Positions 8,457-16,580 of a stretch of 64,000 nucleotides of DNA are shown piece after piece. A program made the position numbers and the translations under genes. How positions within the stretch are numbered: the stretch's first letter is position 1; every line of letters begins with the position of its first letter. This DNA is from Actinomadura rubteroloni (GTDB lineage Bacteria > Actinomycetota > Actinomycetes > Streptosporangiales > Streptosporangiaceae): positions 2,170,001 through 2,234,000 of the forward strand of contig NZ_MTBP01000001.1 of NCBI RefSeq assembly GCF_002911665.1. The letters run 5' to 3'. The notes below the pieces were generated by a model. That model did not search any database. It worked only from the letters and a program-made list of their open reading frames with translations, and had not been told where the DNA came from.

Positions 8457-9388
8457 GCGGCTATGTGCTGGCGGTGGACGTCGGGGGGACGAAGCTCGCC
8501 GCCGCGCTGGTGGACGGGGCGGGGCGGCTCACCGGGTACCGGCGGATGGCGACGCCGTCCGGGCCGTACGTCGGCGCGGACGACCTGTGGCGTGCGCTGA
8601 CGGAGTTGCTGGACGAGGTGGCAGGGCGGGTCGTGCCGGTGGGCGTCGGGGTGGGCTGCGGCGGGCCGATGATCTGGCCGGACGGGGACGTGTCGCCGCT
8701 GAACATCCCGTCCTGGCGGCGGTTCCCGCTGCGCGCGCGGCTCGCCGAGCGGTATCCGGGCGTGCCGGTGCGCGTGCACAACGACGCGGTGTGCGTGGCG
8801 GTGGCCGAGCACTGGCTCGGCGCGGGGAAAGGCCGTCGCAACGTCCTCGGGATGGTCGTGTCGACGGGCGTCGGCGGCGGCCTGATCCTGGACGACCGGC
8901 TCATCACCGGCGCGAGCGGCAACGCCGGACATGTCGGGCACATCGTGGTGGAGCCGGAGGGGCCGCCGTGCGCGTGCGGCGGCCGGGGCTGCCTGGAGGC
9001 CGTCGCGCGCGGTCCGGGCCTGGTCGCGTGGGCGCAGGCGCACGGCTGGCGGACCGGCGAGGAGATGAGCGGCGTCGACCTCGCCGCCGACGCCCGGCGC
9101 GGCGTGCCGTCGGCCGTCCGCGCGCTGCGCCGGGCGGGCGGGGCGCTCGGCGTCGCGATCGCGTCCGCGACGCACCTGTGCGACCTGGACGTCGTCGCGA
9201 TCGGCGGCGGCCTGTCACAGGCCGGCGAGCCGCTGTTCGGGCCGCTCGCCGCCGCGCTCCGCGCCCACGCCCGGATGCCGTTCGCGGCGCGGGTCGAAGT
9301 CGTCCCGGCCGCGCTGGGCCAGGGCGCGGGCCTGGTCGGCGCCGCCGCACTCGTGCTGGCGGGCGACCGGTACTGGCCCGCACCCTGA
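8453..9388 (+). CDS. ROK-family sugar kinase (glucokinase-like)
   Basis: A 311-residue protein with the N-terminal phosphate-binding motif DVGGTKLAAALVD and the substrate/ROK signature GHVGHIVVEPEG. A CACGGRGCLE zinc motif follows, as in bacterial ROK glucokinases, and then the adenosine motif IGGGLSQAG. There is no DNA-binding domain, so this is an enzyme and not a ROK repressor. The likely substrate is glucose, N-acetyl sugar or a related hexose; I cannot tell which. The GTG start at 8453 and its ribosome-binding site are provided by repeat copy A. The MFS gene opposite may be a sugar transporter, but the two are convergent. Confidence 0.85.
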   Translation: MSGYVLAVDVGGTKLAAALVDGAGRLTGYRRMATPSGPYVGADDLWRALTELLDEVAGRVVPVGVGVGCGGPMIWPDGDVSPLNIPSWRRFPLRARLAERYPGVPVRVHNDAVCVAVAEHWLGAGKGRRNVLGMVVSTGVGGGLILDDRLITGASGNAGHVGHIVVEPEGPPCACGGRGCLEAVARGPGLVAWAQAHGWRTGEEMSGVDLAADARRGVPSAVRALRRAGGALGVAIASATHLCDLDVVAIGGGLSQAGEPLFGPLAAALRAHARMPFAARVEVVPAALGQGAGLVGAAALVLAGDRYWPAP

Positions 9389-9673
9389 CTGTGTTGCCCG
9401 CAAGCCTGCTGTGTTTCCCGCGAGCCTGCGGCGCGCTTCAAGCCGCGCGCTTCCCTCGTCGCGTGCTCGCTCGTTCCTCGCTGCGCGCGCTCCTCAGTCC
9501 AGCGCGCGGCGCGCGCCTTCGGCTCGCTCACGGTGTTCCCCGCGAGCCTGCGGCGTGCGCTTTCGGCTCGCTCACCGGGCCTCCCGGGCGCCTGCGGCGC
9601 GCTCAAAGCCGCGCGCTTCTTTCGTTGCGCGCTTCTCGGTCGCGCGCGCGGCGCGCGGCTTCGGCGCGTTCAT
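9389..9673 (-). repeat. Dispersed coupled mini-ORF repeat, copy C (tandem, partly degraded)
   Basis: On the minus strand the MFS stop TGA (9670-9672) overlaps an ATG at 9673. This opens a 33-aa mini-ORF (9572-9673) of the same peptide family, with the end REARGFERAAGAREAR in a slightly changed form. Its TGA overlaps a GTG at 9575 that opens a 15-aa mini-ORF (9528-9575). That TGA in turn overlaps a GTG at 9531, which begins a longer unit with the RAARWTEER motif. In the last unit the terminal stop is lost and the frame runs into the antisense of the ROK gene. So three modules lie head to tail, each joined by a 4-base overlap. Confidence 0.75.
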
Positions 9674-10764
9674 CGCCGCAGCGTGACGAACTGGCCGATG
9701 ACCAGTGGGAAGAACATCGCGCCGCCGCTGGCCGCGAACATGCAGAGGGCGTTGGTCCGTCCGTTCATGGCGCCGCGCTGGTTGAGCATCGTGAACGCCG
9801 CCGGGAAGATCGACGCCATCGACAGGCCGAACGCGAACGTCCAGAACACGACGAACAGCGACGTCGACCCGAACAGCAGCAGCGCGCCGAGCGTGGTGCA
9901 GCACGCCGCGAGGCTGGTGAGGAGGATCCGCTCGGCCGGGGTCCGGCGGGCGATGGGCAGGCAGAGCAGCCGACCGAGCGTCATCGCGATCCAGAACACC
10001 GACGTGTAGTACGCGGCCGTCCCGGACGAGTCGGTGATGCCCTGGTCGAGGGTGAAGGACGGCAGCCAGCCGGAGAAGCCGATCTCCGCGCCCTCGTAGA
10101 AGAAGAACAGGACCGCGACGGTCGCGACGATGCGCCGGTGCTGCGCCCGGCGCTCGGGTTCCTCGGGTTCGGGCACGGCGGGGGCCGGGACGGGGAGGGC
10201 GCGCAGCCGGGCGACCAGCAGCACGGCCAGCCCGGTCATCGCCCAGTAGGCGAGGTGCAGCCCGCCGGTGGCGCCGAGGGCCTGCGCGATGAGGGCGGGC
10301 ATCAGCAGCGAGCCGAGCCCGGCGAAGAACTGCGCCGCGTTGACGTACGGTCCCGCGTCCTCGCCGCGCTGCCGCATGAGCAGCGTGTTGGCGGTGACGA
10401 GGACGAAGATCTTGGACGCGCCGAGCGCCCACCAGCCGAGGACGAGCAGGAGCAGGGAGTCGGCCAGCGGGATCGCCGCCACGGCCGCCGCGATGCCGCC
10501 GAGGCCGAGGGCGAGCTGGGCGTGCGGGTCGAGGCGGTCGAACACGCGGCCCGCGAACAGCGCGCCGCAGATGGCCCCGACTGAATCCGCCGTGAACAGC
10601 ACCGACAGGGCCGAGGCGGACAGGCCGGACGCGTCCGACAGCACGGGCAGCGACGGCCCGAGCATCGCCGACAGCGCCCCGACCATCGCAAAGCACACGA
10701 AGTAGGCGGTGGTGACCGACCGCGCCGCCGCGCCGCCGAGCCCCTTCTCTCTGGTTTCGAGCAC
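9670..10764 (-). CDS. MFS transporter, 12 membrane helices
   Basis: A 364-residue polytopic membrane protein with about 12 hydrophobic segments and the MFS loop pattern GRVFDRLDPHAQ between helices 2 and 3. The GTG at 10764 has GGAGG five bases upstream; an ATG in another frame lies between them. The helix pattern (SVTTAYFVCFAMVGAL at the start, FFFYEGAEIGFSGWLPSF in the second half) is reminiscent of sugar/FucP-like MFS proteins, but the substrate is not determinable. Its stop codon overlaps the first mini-ORF of repeat copy C. Confidence 0.82.
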   Translation of the reverse strand: MLETREKGLGGAAARSVTTAYFVCFAMVGALSAMLGPSLPVLSDASGLSASALSVLFTADSVGAICGALFAGRVFDRLDPHAQLALGLGGIAAAVAAIPLADSLLLLVLGWWALGASKIFVLVTANTLLMRQRGEDAGPYVNAAQFFAGLGSLLMPALIAQALGATGGLHLAYWAMTGLAVLLVARLRALPVPAPAVPEPEEPERRAQHRRIVATVAVLFFFYEGAEIGFSGWLPSFTLDQGITDSSGTAAYYTSVFWIAMTLGRLLCLPIARRTPAERILLTSLAACCTTLGALLLFGSTSLFVVFWTFAFGLSMASIFPAAFTMLNQRGAMNGRTNALCMFAASGGAMFFPLVIGQFVTLRR

Positions 10765-11378
10765 ATGACCTCCAAATCCGTCGCCGCCGGACCGCGGCAT
10801 CGGTCGCCGTCCGGTCACCGGCGGGTGATCCGCTGTTCGGTCGCGCCGCCGGGCGGGCGCCCGGCCGGCGTCGCGTCCCCGGGGACGGGGACCCGCGTGC
10901 TGGAGGGATTCACGCGGTATTCGCGCCGGGATGCTCCCGGAGGCTTCATGTGCCGTTCCTTCGCGGCGCTGTTTGGAACGTTCCCACAGTGGGGCGCGCA
11001 ACGGCGCCGGCGCACTGAAGGTTTTTTCGGACGAGCACTCTCGCGAGCCGTCCGTACGAAACGGTCATTTTTCCTTCCTGGTGGTCTCACCTGGGACGTT
11101 GCCGGGGGACGACCGCCCGCGGGGGAGCGGTGCACCGTTTTCGTCGGCAATGCCTAATTCCGTGGAGAAACTTTCTCCCACAAAACAAGGGTGGTATCCG
11201 TGTCGCTCCCGCGCAATGCCTTTTGCATTGATTGTCGGTGAGCAAATATTGGCGCTCCCCGGACGGGTCCCTCACTGCGGAAGTGAGTACAGGGAATGCA
11301 CCGGACCGTCCAGGAGAGCCGTGAATTCCGCCGCCGCCCGGACGTCCTTCGCGCGCCCGCGCGTGGAAGGATCGAAGG
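10765..11378. other. 614-bp intergenic region, relatively AT-rich, with stacked palindromes
   Basis: No confident gene. It contains GGAACGTTCC (10975-10984), CCCACAGTGGG (10983-10993), the operator-like GGAGAAACTTTCTCC (11164-11178) and CAATGC-CTTTT-GCATTG (11214-11230). Base composition is lower in GC than the flanks, especially after 11150. A possible 69-aa frame starts at ATG 10949 with a GGAGG in front, but its third codon positions are not GC-biased, so I do not call it. It is probably a regulatory region or the remnant of a lost gene. Confidence 0.5.
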
Positions 11379-12602
11379 ATGGCACCAGTCTCACTGGACG
11401 ACGTGCGGACGGCGCGGGACCTGCTGCACGACGTGGTCGTCCCGACGCCGCTGCTCCACTCCCCGGCCCTGTCGGACCTGCTCGGCGGCCCCGTCTACCT
11501 CAAGTGCGAGAACCTGCAGCGCACCGGCTCGTTCAAGATCCGCGGCGCGTACCTGCGGATCGCGCGGCTGACCGACGCCGAGCGGGCGCGCGGGGTCGTC
11601 GCGGCGAGCGCCGGGAACCACGCGCAGGGCGTCGCGCTCGCGGCGGCCACGCTGGGCGCCCGCGCGACCGTCTACATGCCGAAGGGCGCCCCGCTGCCCA
11701 AGATCGCCGCGACCACCGGCTACGGCGCCGAGGTGCGCTTCCCCGGCCCGACCGTGGACGAGTGCCTGGTCGCCGCCGAGCGGCACGCCGAGGAGACGGG
11801 CGCGGTGTTCATCCACCCGTTCGACCACCCCGACGTCGTCGCGGGCCAGGCCACGATCGGGCTGGAGATCATGGAGCAGCTCCCGGGCGCCGCGACGATC
11901 GTCGGCGCGGTCGGCGGCGGGGGCCTCATGGCCGGGATCGCCGCCGCCGTGAAGGCGCTGACGGCCGAGCGCGGCGGCCCGGACGTCAAGATCGTCGGCG
12001 CGCAGGCCAAGCGGGCGGCGGCGTTCCCGCCGTCGCTGGCGGCCGGGCGGCCGGTGCGGGTCGAGGTGCGGCCGACGATGGCCGACGGCATCGCGGTCGG
12101 CCGGCCGGGCGACCTCACCTACGGCCTGGTCGCCGACCTGGTGGACGCCGTCGTCACGGTCACCGAGGAGTCGCTGTCGCAGGCGCTGCTGCTCTGCCTC
12201 GAACGGGCCAAGCAGGTCGTGGAGCCCGCCGGGGCGGCCGGGGTGGCGGCCGTGCTGGAGCACGGGTACGCGATCCGGACGCCCGCCGTCGTCCTGCTGT
12301 CGGGCGGCAACATCGACCCGCTGCTGCTGTCGCGGCTGCTGCGGCACGGGCTGGCGGGGGCGGGCCGGTACCTGGTCGTCCGCTGCCGCCTGAAGGACAA
12401 GCCGGGCGCGCTCGTCACGCTGCTCGGCGAGGTGGCCGACCTCGGGGTGAACGTGCTGGACGTCCGGCACGAGCGGGTCGCCGCGCGGCTGCCGGTCGAG
12501 GAGGCCGAGGTGGTCATGCACCTGGAGACCCGGGGCACCGACCACAGCGAGCAGGTGGTCTCCCACCTGCGCGGACGCGGTTACACCGTCACCACGCCCT
12601 GA
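11379..12602 (+). CDS. ilvA: Threonine ammonia-lyase (threonine dehydratase) with C-terminal ACT domain
   Basis: A 407-residue PLP enzyme that deaminates L-threonine (or serine) to 2-oxobutanoate, the first step to isoleucine, or acts catabolically. The PLP lysine is K53 in SFKIRGAY. The phosphate loop is GGGGLMAGI, preceded by SAGNHAQGVA near residue 75. Residues about 330-402 form a single ACT domain (YLVVRCRLKDKPGALVTLLGEV). One ACT domain and this length match the short TdcB/IlvA type common in actinobacteria, not the long two-ACT biosynthetic form. The ATG is preceded by AAGGATCGAAGG. Confidence 0.88.
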   Translation: MAPVSLDDVRTARDLLHDVVVPTPLLHSPALSDLLGGPVYLKCENLQRTGSFKIRGAYLRIARLTDAERARGVVAASAGNHAQGVALAAATLGARATVYMPKGAPLPKIAATTGYGAEVRFPGPTVDECLVAAERHAEETGAVFIHPFDHPDVVAGQATIGLEIMEQLPGAATIVGAVGGGGLMAGIAAAVKALTAERGGPDVKIVGAQAKRAAAFPPSLAAGRPVRVEVRPTMADGIAVGRPGDLTYGLVADLVDAVVTVTEESLSQALLLCLERAKQVVEPAGAAGVAAVLEHGYAIRTPAVVLLSGGNIDPLLLSRLLRHGLAGAGRYLVVRCRLKDKPGALVTLLGEVADLGVNVLDVRHERVAARLPVEEAEVVMHLETRGTDHSEQVVSHLRGRGYTVTTP

Positions 12603-12636
12603 CACTGGCCCATACCGGGTATCCATAAGGGAGCGC

Positions 12637-12666
12637 TTGCGATTCCGCGCGCGGGCCGCGTACCGT
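12637..12666 (+). promoter_or_regulatory. Putative housekeeping promoter for the TAXI/bicupin/dehydrogenase operon
   Basis: TTGCGA (12637-12642) and TACCGT (12661-12666) are separated by 18 bp, a good actinobacterial sigma-70-type promoter. It would start transcription near 12673 and leave a leader of about 50 nt that contains AAGGAGG before the GTG at 12722. Confidence 0.5.
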
Positions 12667-12721
12667 GTCCCACATCACGAGACTGGCGTCCTCTAAAACA
12701 GGACAGTGAAGGAGGCGCGGC

Positions 12722-13687
12722 GTGGCACCCCAACGCAGCGGAGCCCCGGAACCGAAGATCGAGCGATCGCTCACCCTGCACCTGCGGGGCGACTGGGGCG
12801 GAGCGAACCTGCACCGCGTCTGCGGCTGGATCGCCCAGGAACTGGCCGACCGGTGCGGCCCGTACACGCGGATCGCGACGTGGAACAGCCGGGGCTTCGT
12901 GGACGCCGTCCGGGCCGTCGGACGCGGCGAGGTCCAGGTCGCGCTGGCCACGCCCGCCGCGTTCGTCACGGCCGCGCTCGACGGCCGGAGCGTGTACGCC
13001 GACGAGCACTACCCCGACCTGCGCGCACTCGGCGTCCTGCCGCAGCGCGACCGGCTCGTCGTCGGCGTGCGGCGCTCGCTCGGCGTCCGGACGTTCGCCG
13101 AACTGCGCGAGCGCAAGCCGGCGCTGCGCCTCGCGACGTCGGTGAACGACGGCGTGAACCACGTCGGAGTGGCCGCCCACGCCCTGCTGGACCGTTCCGG
13201 CGTGGACGTCGTCGGCTGGGGCGGCGAGTTCCTGTCCGACGAGCGCCCGTTCGAGTCCTTCGCGCACGTGCTGGAGGGACGCGCGGACGCGATCGTCCAC
13301 GAGGCCGTCATGCTCCCCGCCTGGCAGGAGTTCGGGAAGGACATGCACTTCCTGGAGGTCGAGCCGGACGTCCTGGAAGCGCTGGAGGCCGAGCACGGCT
13401 GGCCCGCCGCCGACGTCGCCGAGGGCTTCTTCCCCGACGCGCCCGCGTTCCGCACCCTCGACTTCTCCGACTTCCTCGTGCTGGCCCGCGCCGACCTGCC
13501 CGACGACGTCGCCTACGCCATCGCCTGGGTGCTCGGCGAGACCCGCGAGGTCCTGGAACGCCAGTACCGGCACATTCCGCCCGACCGCAGCCCCGTCACG
13601 TACCCGCTGGACCCGGTCGCGATCGGACGCACCCCCGTCCCGCTGCATCCGGGCGCCGCCGCCTACTACGAGCAGCTCGAAGGCTGA
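12722..13687 (+). CDS. TAXI-like solute-binding-fold protein without signal peptide
   Basis: A 321-residue protein resembling the TAXI family of TRAP-transporter binding proteins and related periplasmic-binding folds (LRGDWGGANLHRVCGWIAQ, EVQVALATPAAFVTAAL, LRLATSVNDGVNHVGVAAHALL, GRADAIVHEAVMLPAW). The N-terminus MAPQRSGAPEPKIERSLTLHL is hydrophilic, with no signal peptide or lipobox, and no transporter membrane gene is nearby. A cytoplasmic role is therefore likely: a ligand sensor, or an enzyme built on this fold, as in dihydroxyphthalate decarboxylase-type proteins. The GTG has AAGGAGG in front. First gene of a three-gene operon with a bicupin 11 bp downstream. Confidence 0.7.
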   Translation: MAPQRSGAPEPKIERSLTLHLRGDWGGANLHRVCGWIAQELADRCGPYTRIATWNSRGFVDAVRAVGRGEVQVALATPAAFVTAALDGRSVYADEHYPDLRALGVLPQRDRLVVGVRRSLGVRTFAELRERKPALRLATSVNDGVNHVGVAAHALLDRSGVDVVGWGGEFLSDERPFESFAHVLEGRADAIVHEAVMLPAWQEFGKDMHFLEVEPDVLEALEAEHGWPAADVAEGFFPDAPAFRTLDFSDFLVLARADLPDDVAYAIAWVLGETREVLERQYRHIPPDRSPVTYPLDPVAIGRTPVPLHPGAAAYYEQLEG

Positions 13688-13698
13688 GGAGGAAACGC

Positions 13699-14691
13699 AT
13701 GGGGATCGTCCGGGAGGACGTCGCCGTCCTCGGCGCCGACGCGCCGCTGCGCAGCGTCGAGCGCGACGAGGACCTGCTGCTCGCCGCACCGCACCCCGGC
13801 CCGATGAAGCTGTGGCGCGATCACGACCCGCTGACCGTCGTCCACTACCCGCAGGAGTACGCGGCGCAGCCGTTCGCGCCGCCGCGCGGCGTCTACGAGA
13901 GCGAGTCCATCCGCGTCGAGTGGCAGACGATGAACAACCGTCAGCCCTTCTACCACCGCAACACCGACGTGGACGAGATCTCCTACCAGATCGCGGGCGA
14001 GCGGACGCTCATGACCGAGTACGGGGTGATCGAGCACCGCACGGGCGAGTTCTCGCGCCTCCCGCGCGGGCTCGGCCACGACAACTACGGACGCGAGGAG
14101 AGCCACCTGCTCTTCTACACGCCCGCGACGGTCGCCGAGGAGCGCGCCGCCGAGCGGACGTCGGGGCCGGTGTTCCCGCCGTTCCCCGGCTGGACGCCCG
14201 GGAACGTCAACGAGGCCGTCACCCACTGCATGGGCGCGCCCGGCCACGACATCACGGTGTTCCCGATCGACGAGCGGCTGCTGCTCGACCAGGTCCACCG
14301 CGAGAAGGAGCGGCTGAACGTCCTGCGCGCCGCCGAGGGCGCCGGGACGACCTGGCTCTACCGCTCCGACAGCTTCCGGCTCGGCTACGTCCGGCTCGCC
14401 GCGTCCGACGGGACGGTCTACCGCCGCACCCTGGACGCCGACGAGGTCCAGTACCAGGTCGCCGGCACCCGGACGCTGATCTCGCAGCGCGGGACCGTCG
14501 ACCTCGGGCCGGGCGACTTCGTCCGGATCCCGCAGGGCCTCGCCCACACGTCCGTGACGTCGGGCGACGCCGAGCACATCGTGCTGCTGTCGGGCCGCGA
14601 GCTGCCGCAGGTCGCCGCGACGTCCCGGACCGCAGAACCCTCCACCCCCGCGCGGGTCGCCGCCGCGCGCGCCGAAAGGACGAGCCGTTGA
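13699..14691 (+). CDS. Bicupin protein, possible ring-cleaving dioxygenase relative
   Basis: A 330-residue protein with two cupin units. The first is at residues 85-150 (FYHRNTDVDEISYQIAGE, then GEFSRLPRGLGHD). The second is in the C-terminal half (RTLDADEVQYQVAG, then GDFVRIPQGLAHT). The first unit keeps the His/Glu pattern of a metal site; the second keeps fewer ligands. The arrangement is like a short relative of homogentisate or gentisate dioxygenases, but the full homogentisate dioxygenase length (about 430) is not reached. It overlaps the next gene by four bases (TTGA), showing translational coupling. The reaction is unknown; oxidation of an aromatic or carboxylic substrate is a guess. 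Confidence 0.68.
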   Translation: MGIVREDVAVLGADAPLRSVERDEDLLLAAPHPGPMKLWRDHDPLTVVHYPQEYAAQPFAPPRGVYESESIRVEWQTMNNRQPFYHRNTDVDEISYQIAGERTLMTEYGVIEHRTGEFSRLPRGLGHDNYGREESHLLFYTPATVAEERAAERTSGPVFPPFPGWTPGNVNEAVTHCMGAPGHDITVFPIDERLLLDQVHREKERLNVLRAAEGAGTTWLYRSDSFRLGYVRLAASDGTVYRRTLDADEVQYQVAGTRTLISQRGTVDLGPGDFVRIPQGLAHTSVTSGDAEHIVLLSGRELPQVAATSRTAEPSTPARVAAARAERTSR

Positions 14692-15785
14692 GCGAGATGC
14701 TGGCCGCGCGGGCGCAGGCCGACTCCACCGAGCTGCACGTCGCGAAGATCCCGGTCCCCGAGGTCGGGCCGCAGGACGTCCTGATCCGCGTCGCGTCCGC
14801 CGGGCTCGCCCCCGGCATGATGCTGCTGCTCGCGCGCGGCGCGTTCCGGCACCTGCCGACGACGCTCGGCCATGAGGCGGCGGGCACGATCGTCGCGGTC
14901 GGCGACCAGGTGACCGGCGTCGCGGAGGGCACGCGGGTGCGCGTCCACCCGAACCTTGCGTGCCGGTCGTGCGAGTACTGCCGCACCGACCGCGAGATGA
15001 TGTGCGCGCAGCAGGCGATGATGGGACACGCCGCGTTCGGTGACGCCCCGATGCCGCTCTACGACGCCTACCACGACGGCGGGCTCGCCGAGTACGTCCG
15101 CGTCCCGTACTGGCTGGTGGACCCGCTGCCCGACGGCGTGAGCTTCGACGTCGGCGCGAAGGTGCACGACCTGGCCAACGCCGTCCGCGCGCTGAAGCTG
15201 GCCGACCTGACGCCCGGTGCCACGCTGATCGTCACGGCCGCGACCGGCACGATGGGCACCGCGACGGTCAAGCTGGCGCCGCACTTCGGCGTCGGCCGGC
15301 TCGTCCTCGTCGGACGGTCGGCCGAGCGGCTGGCGGACGTGGCGCGGATCAGCCCGCTGCCCGTCGAGACCGTCGCGTGCGAGGACCTGCCGGACGGCTG
15401 GGAGGAGACCGGCGGGCTGACCCGGCGGCTGCGCGAGATCGTCCCGGGCGGCGCGCACGCGGTGCTCGACTTCGCCCCGGCGGGACGGATGATGGCGCAG
15501 TCCACGGCCGCGATGCGGACCGGCGGGACGGTCGTCCACATGGGCGCGAACCGGGACCCGCTCGGCCTGCCCGCCGCGGTCATGATGATCAACTGCTGGA
15601 AGTTCGTGGGCACCCGCGCCTGCACCCGCACCGACGCGCGCGAGGTCCTGGCGCTGCTGGACTCCGGCGCGCTGCGGGTGGACGACCTCATCACGCACCG
15701 CTTCCCGCTGGCCGACGCGCGGGCGGCCGTCGAGGCGATGCAGAGCCGGGCCGAGCCGATCTGGATGGCCGTCGTCAACCCGTGA
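14688..15785 (+). CDS. Zinc-type medium-chain dehydrogenase lacking the catalytic-zinc cysteine
   Basis: A 365-residue MDR-family oxidoreductase. The structural-zinc lobe is intact (C92, C95, C98, C106 in CRSCEYCRTDREMMC) and the GHEAAG motif is present. The first catalytic-zinc cysteine, normally near residue 35-40, is replaced by the stretch SAGLAPGMMLLL, so zinc-alcohol chemistry is doubtful. The cofactor loop reads TAATGTMGTATV. The TTG at 14688 overlaps the stop of the bicupin gene, with AAAGGA upstream; ATG 14697 is an alternative. It is the last gene of the operon and ends directly against the convergent CBM2 gene. Confidence 0.75.
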   Translation: MSEMLAARAQADSTELHVAKIPVPEVGPQDVLIRVASAGLAPGMMLLLARGAFRHLPTTLGHEAAGTIVAVGDQVTGVAEGTRVRVHPNLACRSCEYCRTDREMMCAQQAMMGHAAFGDAPMPLYDAYHDGGLAEYVRVPYWLVDPLPDGVSFDVGAKVHDLANAVRALKLADLTPGATLIVTAATGTMGTATVKLAPHFGVGRLVLVGRSAERLADVARISPLPVETVACEDLPDGWEETGGLTRRLREIVPGGAHAVLDFAPAGRMMAQSTAAMRTGGTVVHMGANRDPLGLPAAVMMINCWKFVGTRACTRTDAREVLALLDSGALRVDDLITHRFPLADARAAVEAMQSRAEPIWMAVVNP

Positions 15786-16493
15786 TCAGCAGGGCGCGCC
15801 GTTGAGGACGCAGGCGGAGGGCGAGCCGGGCGGCCGGCCCTCCGCCTGGAACCCGAGCTGGACGGTCGCGCCGGGCGCGAGCGGGCCGCCCGTGCCGAGC
15901 AGCCGGGTCACGTCGTGGTCGGCGCCCGTGCCCCAGGCCCAGGTGATGCGGGCGCCGGGGAACGACGCCGTCAGGTTCCAGCCGTTCACGGTCGCCTCGC
16001 TCGTGTTGACGACCGTGATCTGCCCGACGAAGCCCGAGTCCCAGCGGTCGCTGGTCGTGTAGGTGGCCTCCAGGCCGGTCGTCCGCGTGCGTCCGGGCGG
16101 GCCCTGGCGGTCCGGACGGCCGAGGTGCTTGCGCTTCTTCCCGGCCCCGGGCGCGGACGTCCGGGACGGGGGCGCGGACGTCGTCGGCGACACCGACGGG
16201 GACGCGCTCGGCGACGGCGAGACGGTCTGCGCCTGCGGGTGCTCCTTCGTCCCGGTCGGCGAGACGGGCACCGGCGGCAGCGCGCACCCGTTCCGGCAGT
16301 CGCCCGGCGCGCCGCCCGGACGCGGCGCGGAGCCGTCCTCGGCCGCCGCGTGCAGCCCGAACGCGGTCGCGCCGACGACGGCGACGCCCGCCACGGCCAT
16401 GAACAGGACGGGCCGGCGCCGCCGCTCGTCCGGCCGCTCGCGGCGCCGTCCGCCCGGAGCGCGCCGCCGCCCTCGCCCGGTGACCTCCGTCAC
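15786..16493 (-). CDS. Membrane-anchored protein with C-terminal CBM2-like domain
   Basis: A 235-residue protein. The N-terminus is strongly basic (many Arg), followed by one membrane segment (PVLFMAVAGVAVVGATAFGL). A Ser/Pro/Thr linker (SPSPSASPSVSPTTSAPP) leads to a family-2 carbohydrate-binding module covering the last 100 residues. Conserved tryptophans (SDRW, NGWNL, ITWAW) and the terminal Cys of LNGAPC are present. CBM2 domains bind cellulose or chitin. No catalytic domain is attached, so it may be a wall- or membrane-displayed binding protein. GTG 16493 is chosen for its GAGGG ribosome-binding site; the frame is open to 16529. Confidence 0.72.
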   Translation of the reverse strand: MTEVTGRGRRRAPGGRRRERPDERRRRPVLFMAVAGVAVVGATAFGLHAAAEDGSAPRPGGAPGDCRNGCALPPVPVSPTGTKEHPQAQTVSPSPSASPSVSPTTSAPPSRTSAPGAGKKRKHLGRPDRQGPPGRTRTTGLEATYTTSDRWDSGFVGQITVVNTSEATVNGWNLTASFPGARITWAWGTGADHDVTRLLGTGGPLAPGATVQLGFQAEGRPPGSPSACVLNGAPC

Positions 16494-16580
16494 TCGGATC
16501 CCTCGCTTCCGCCCTGCCCGACTTGTCACGGATTCGACGGGAATCTAGCAGGCGAACGATCAGGAGGGCGGCGGACGCGC

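Noticed and set aside
10949..11157. 69-aa frame with GGAGG upstream in the large gap
   Set aside because: Third codon positions are not GC-biased and no family is recognised; kept as a note in the intergenic entry.
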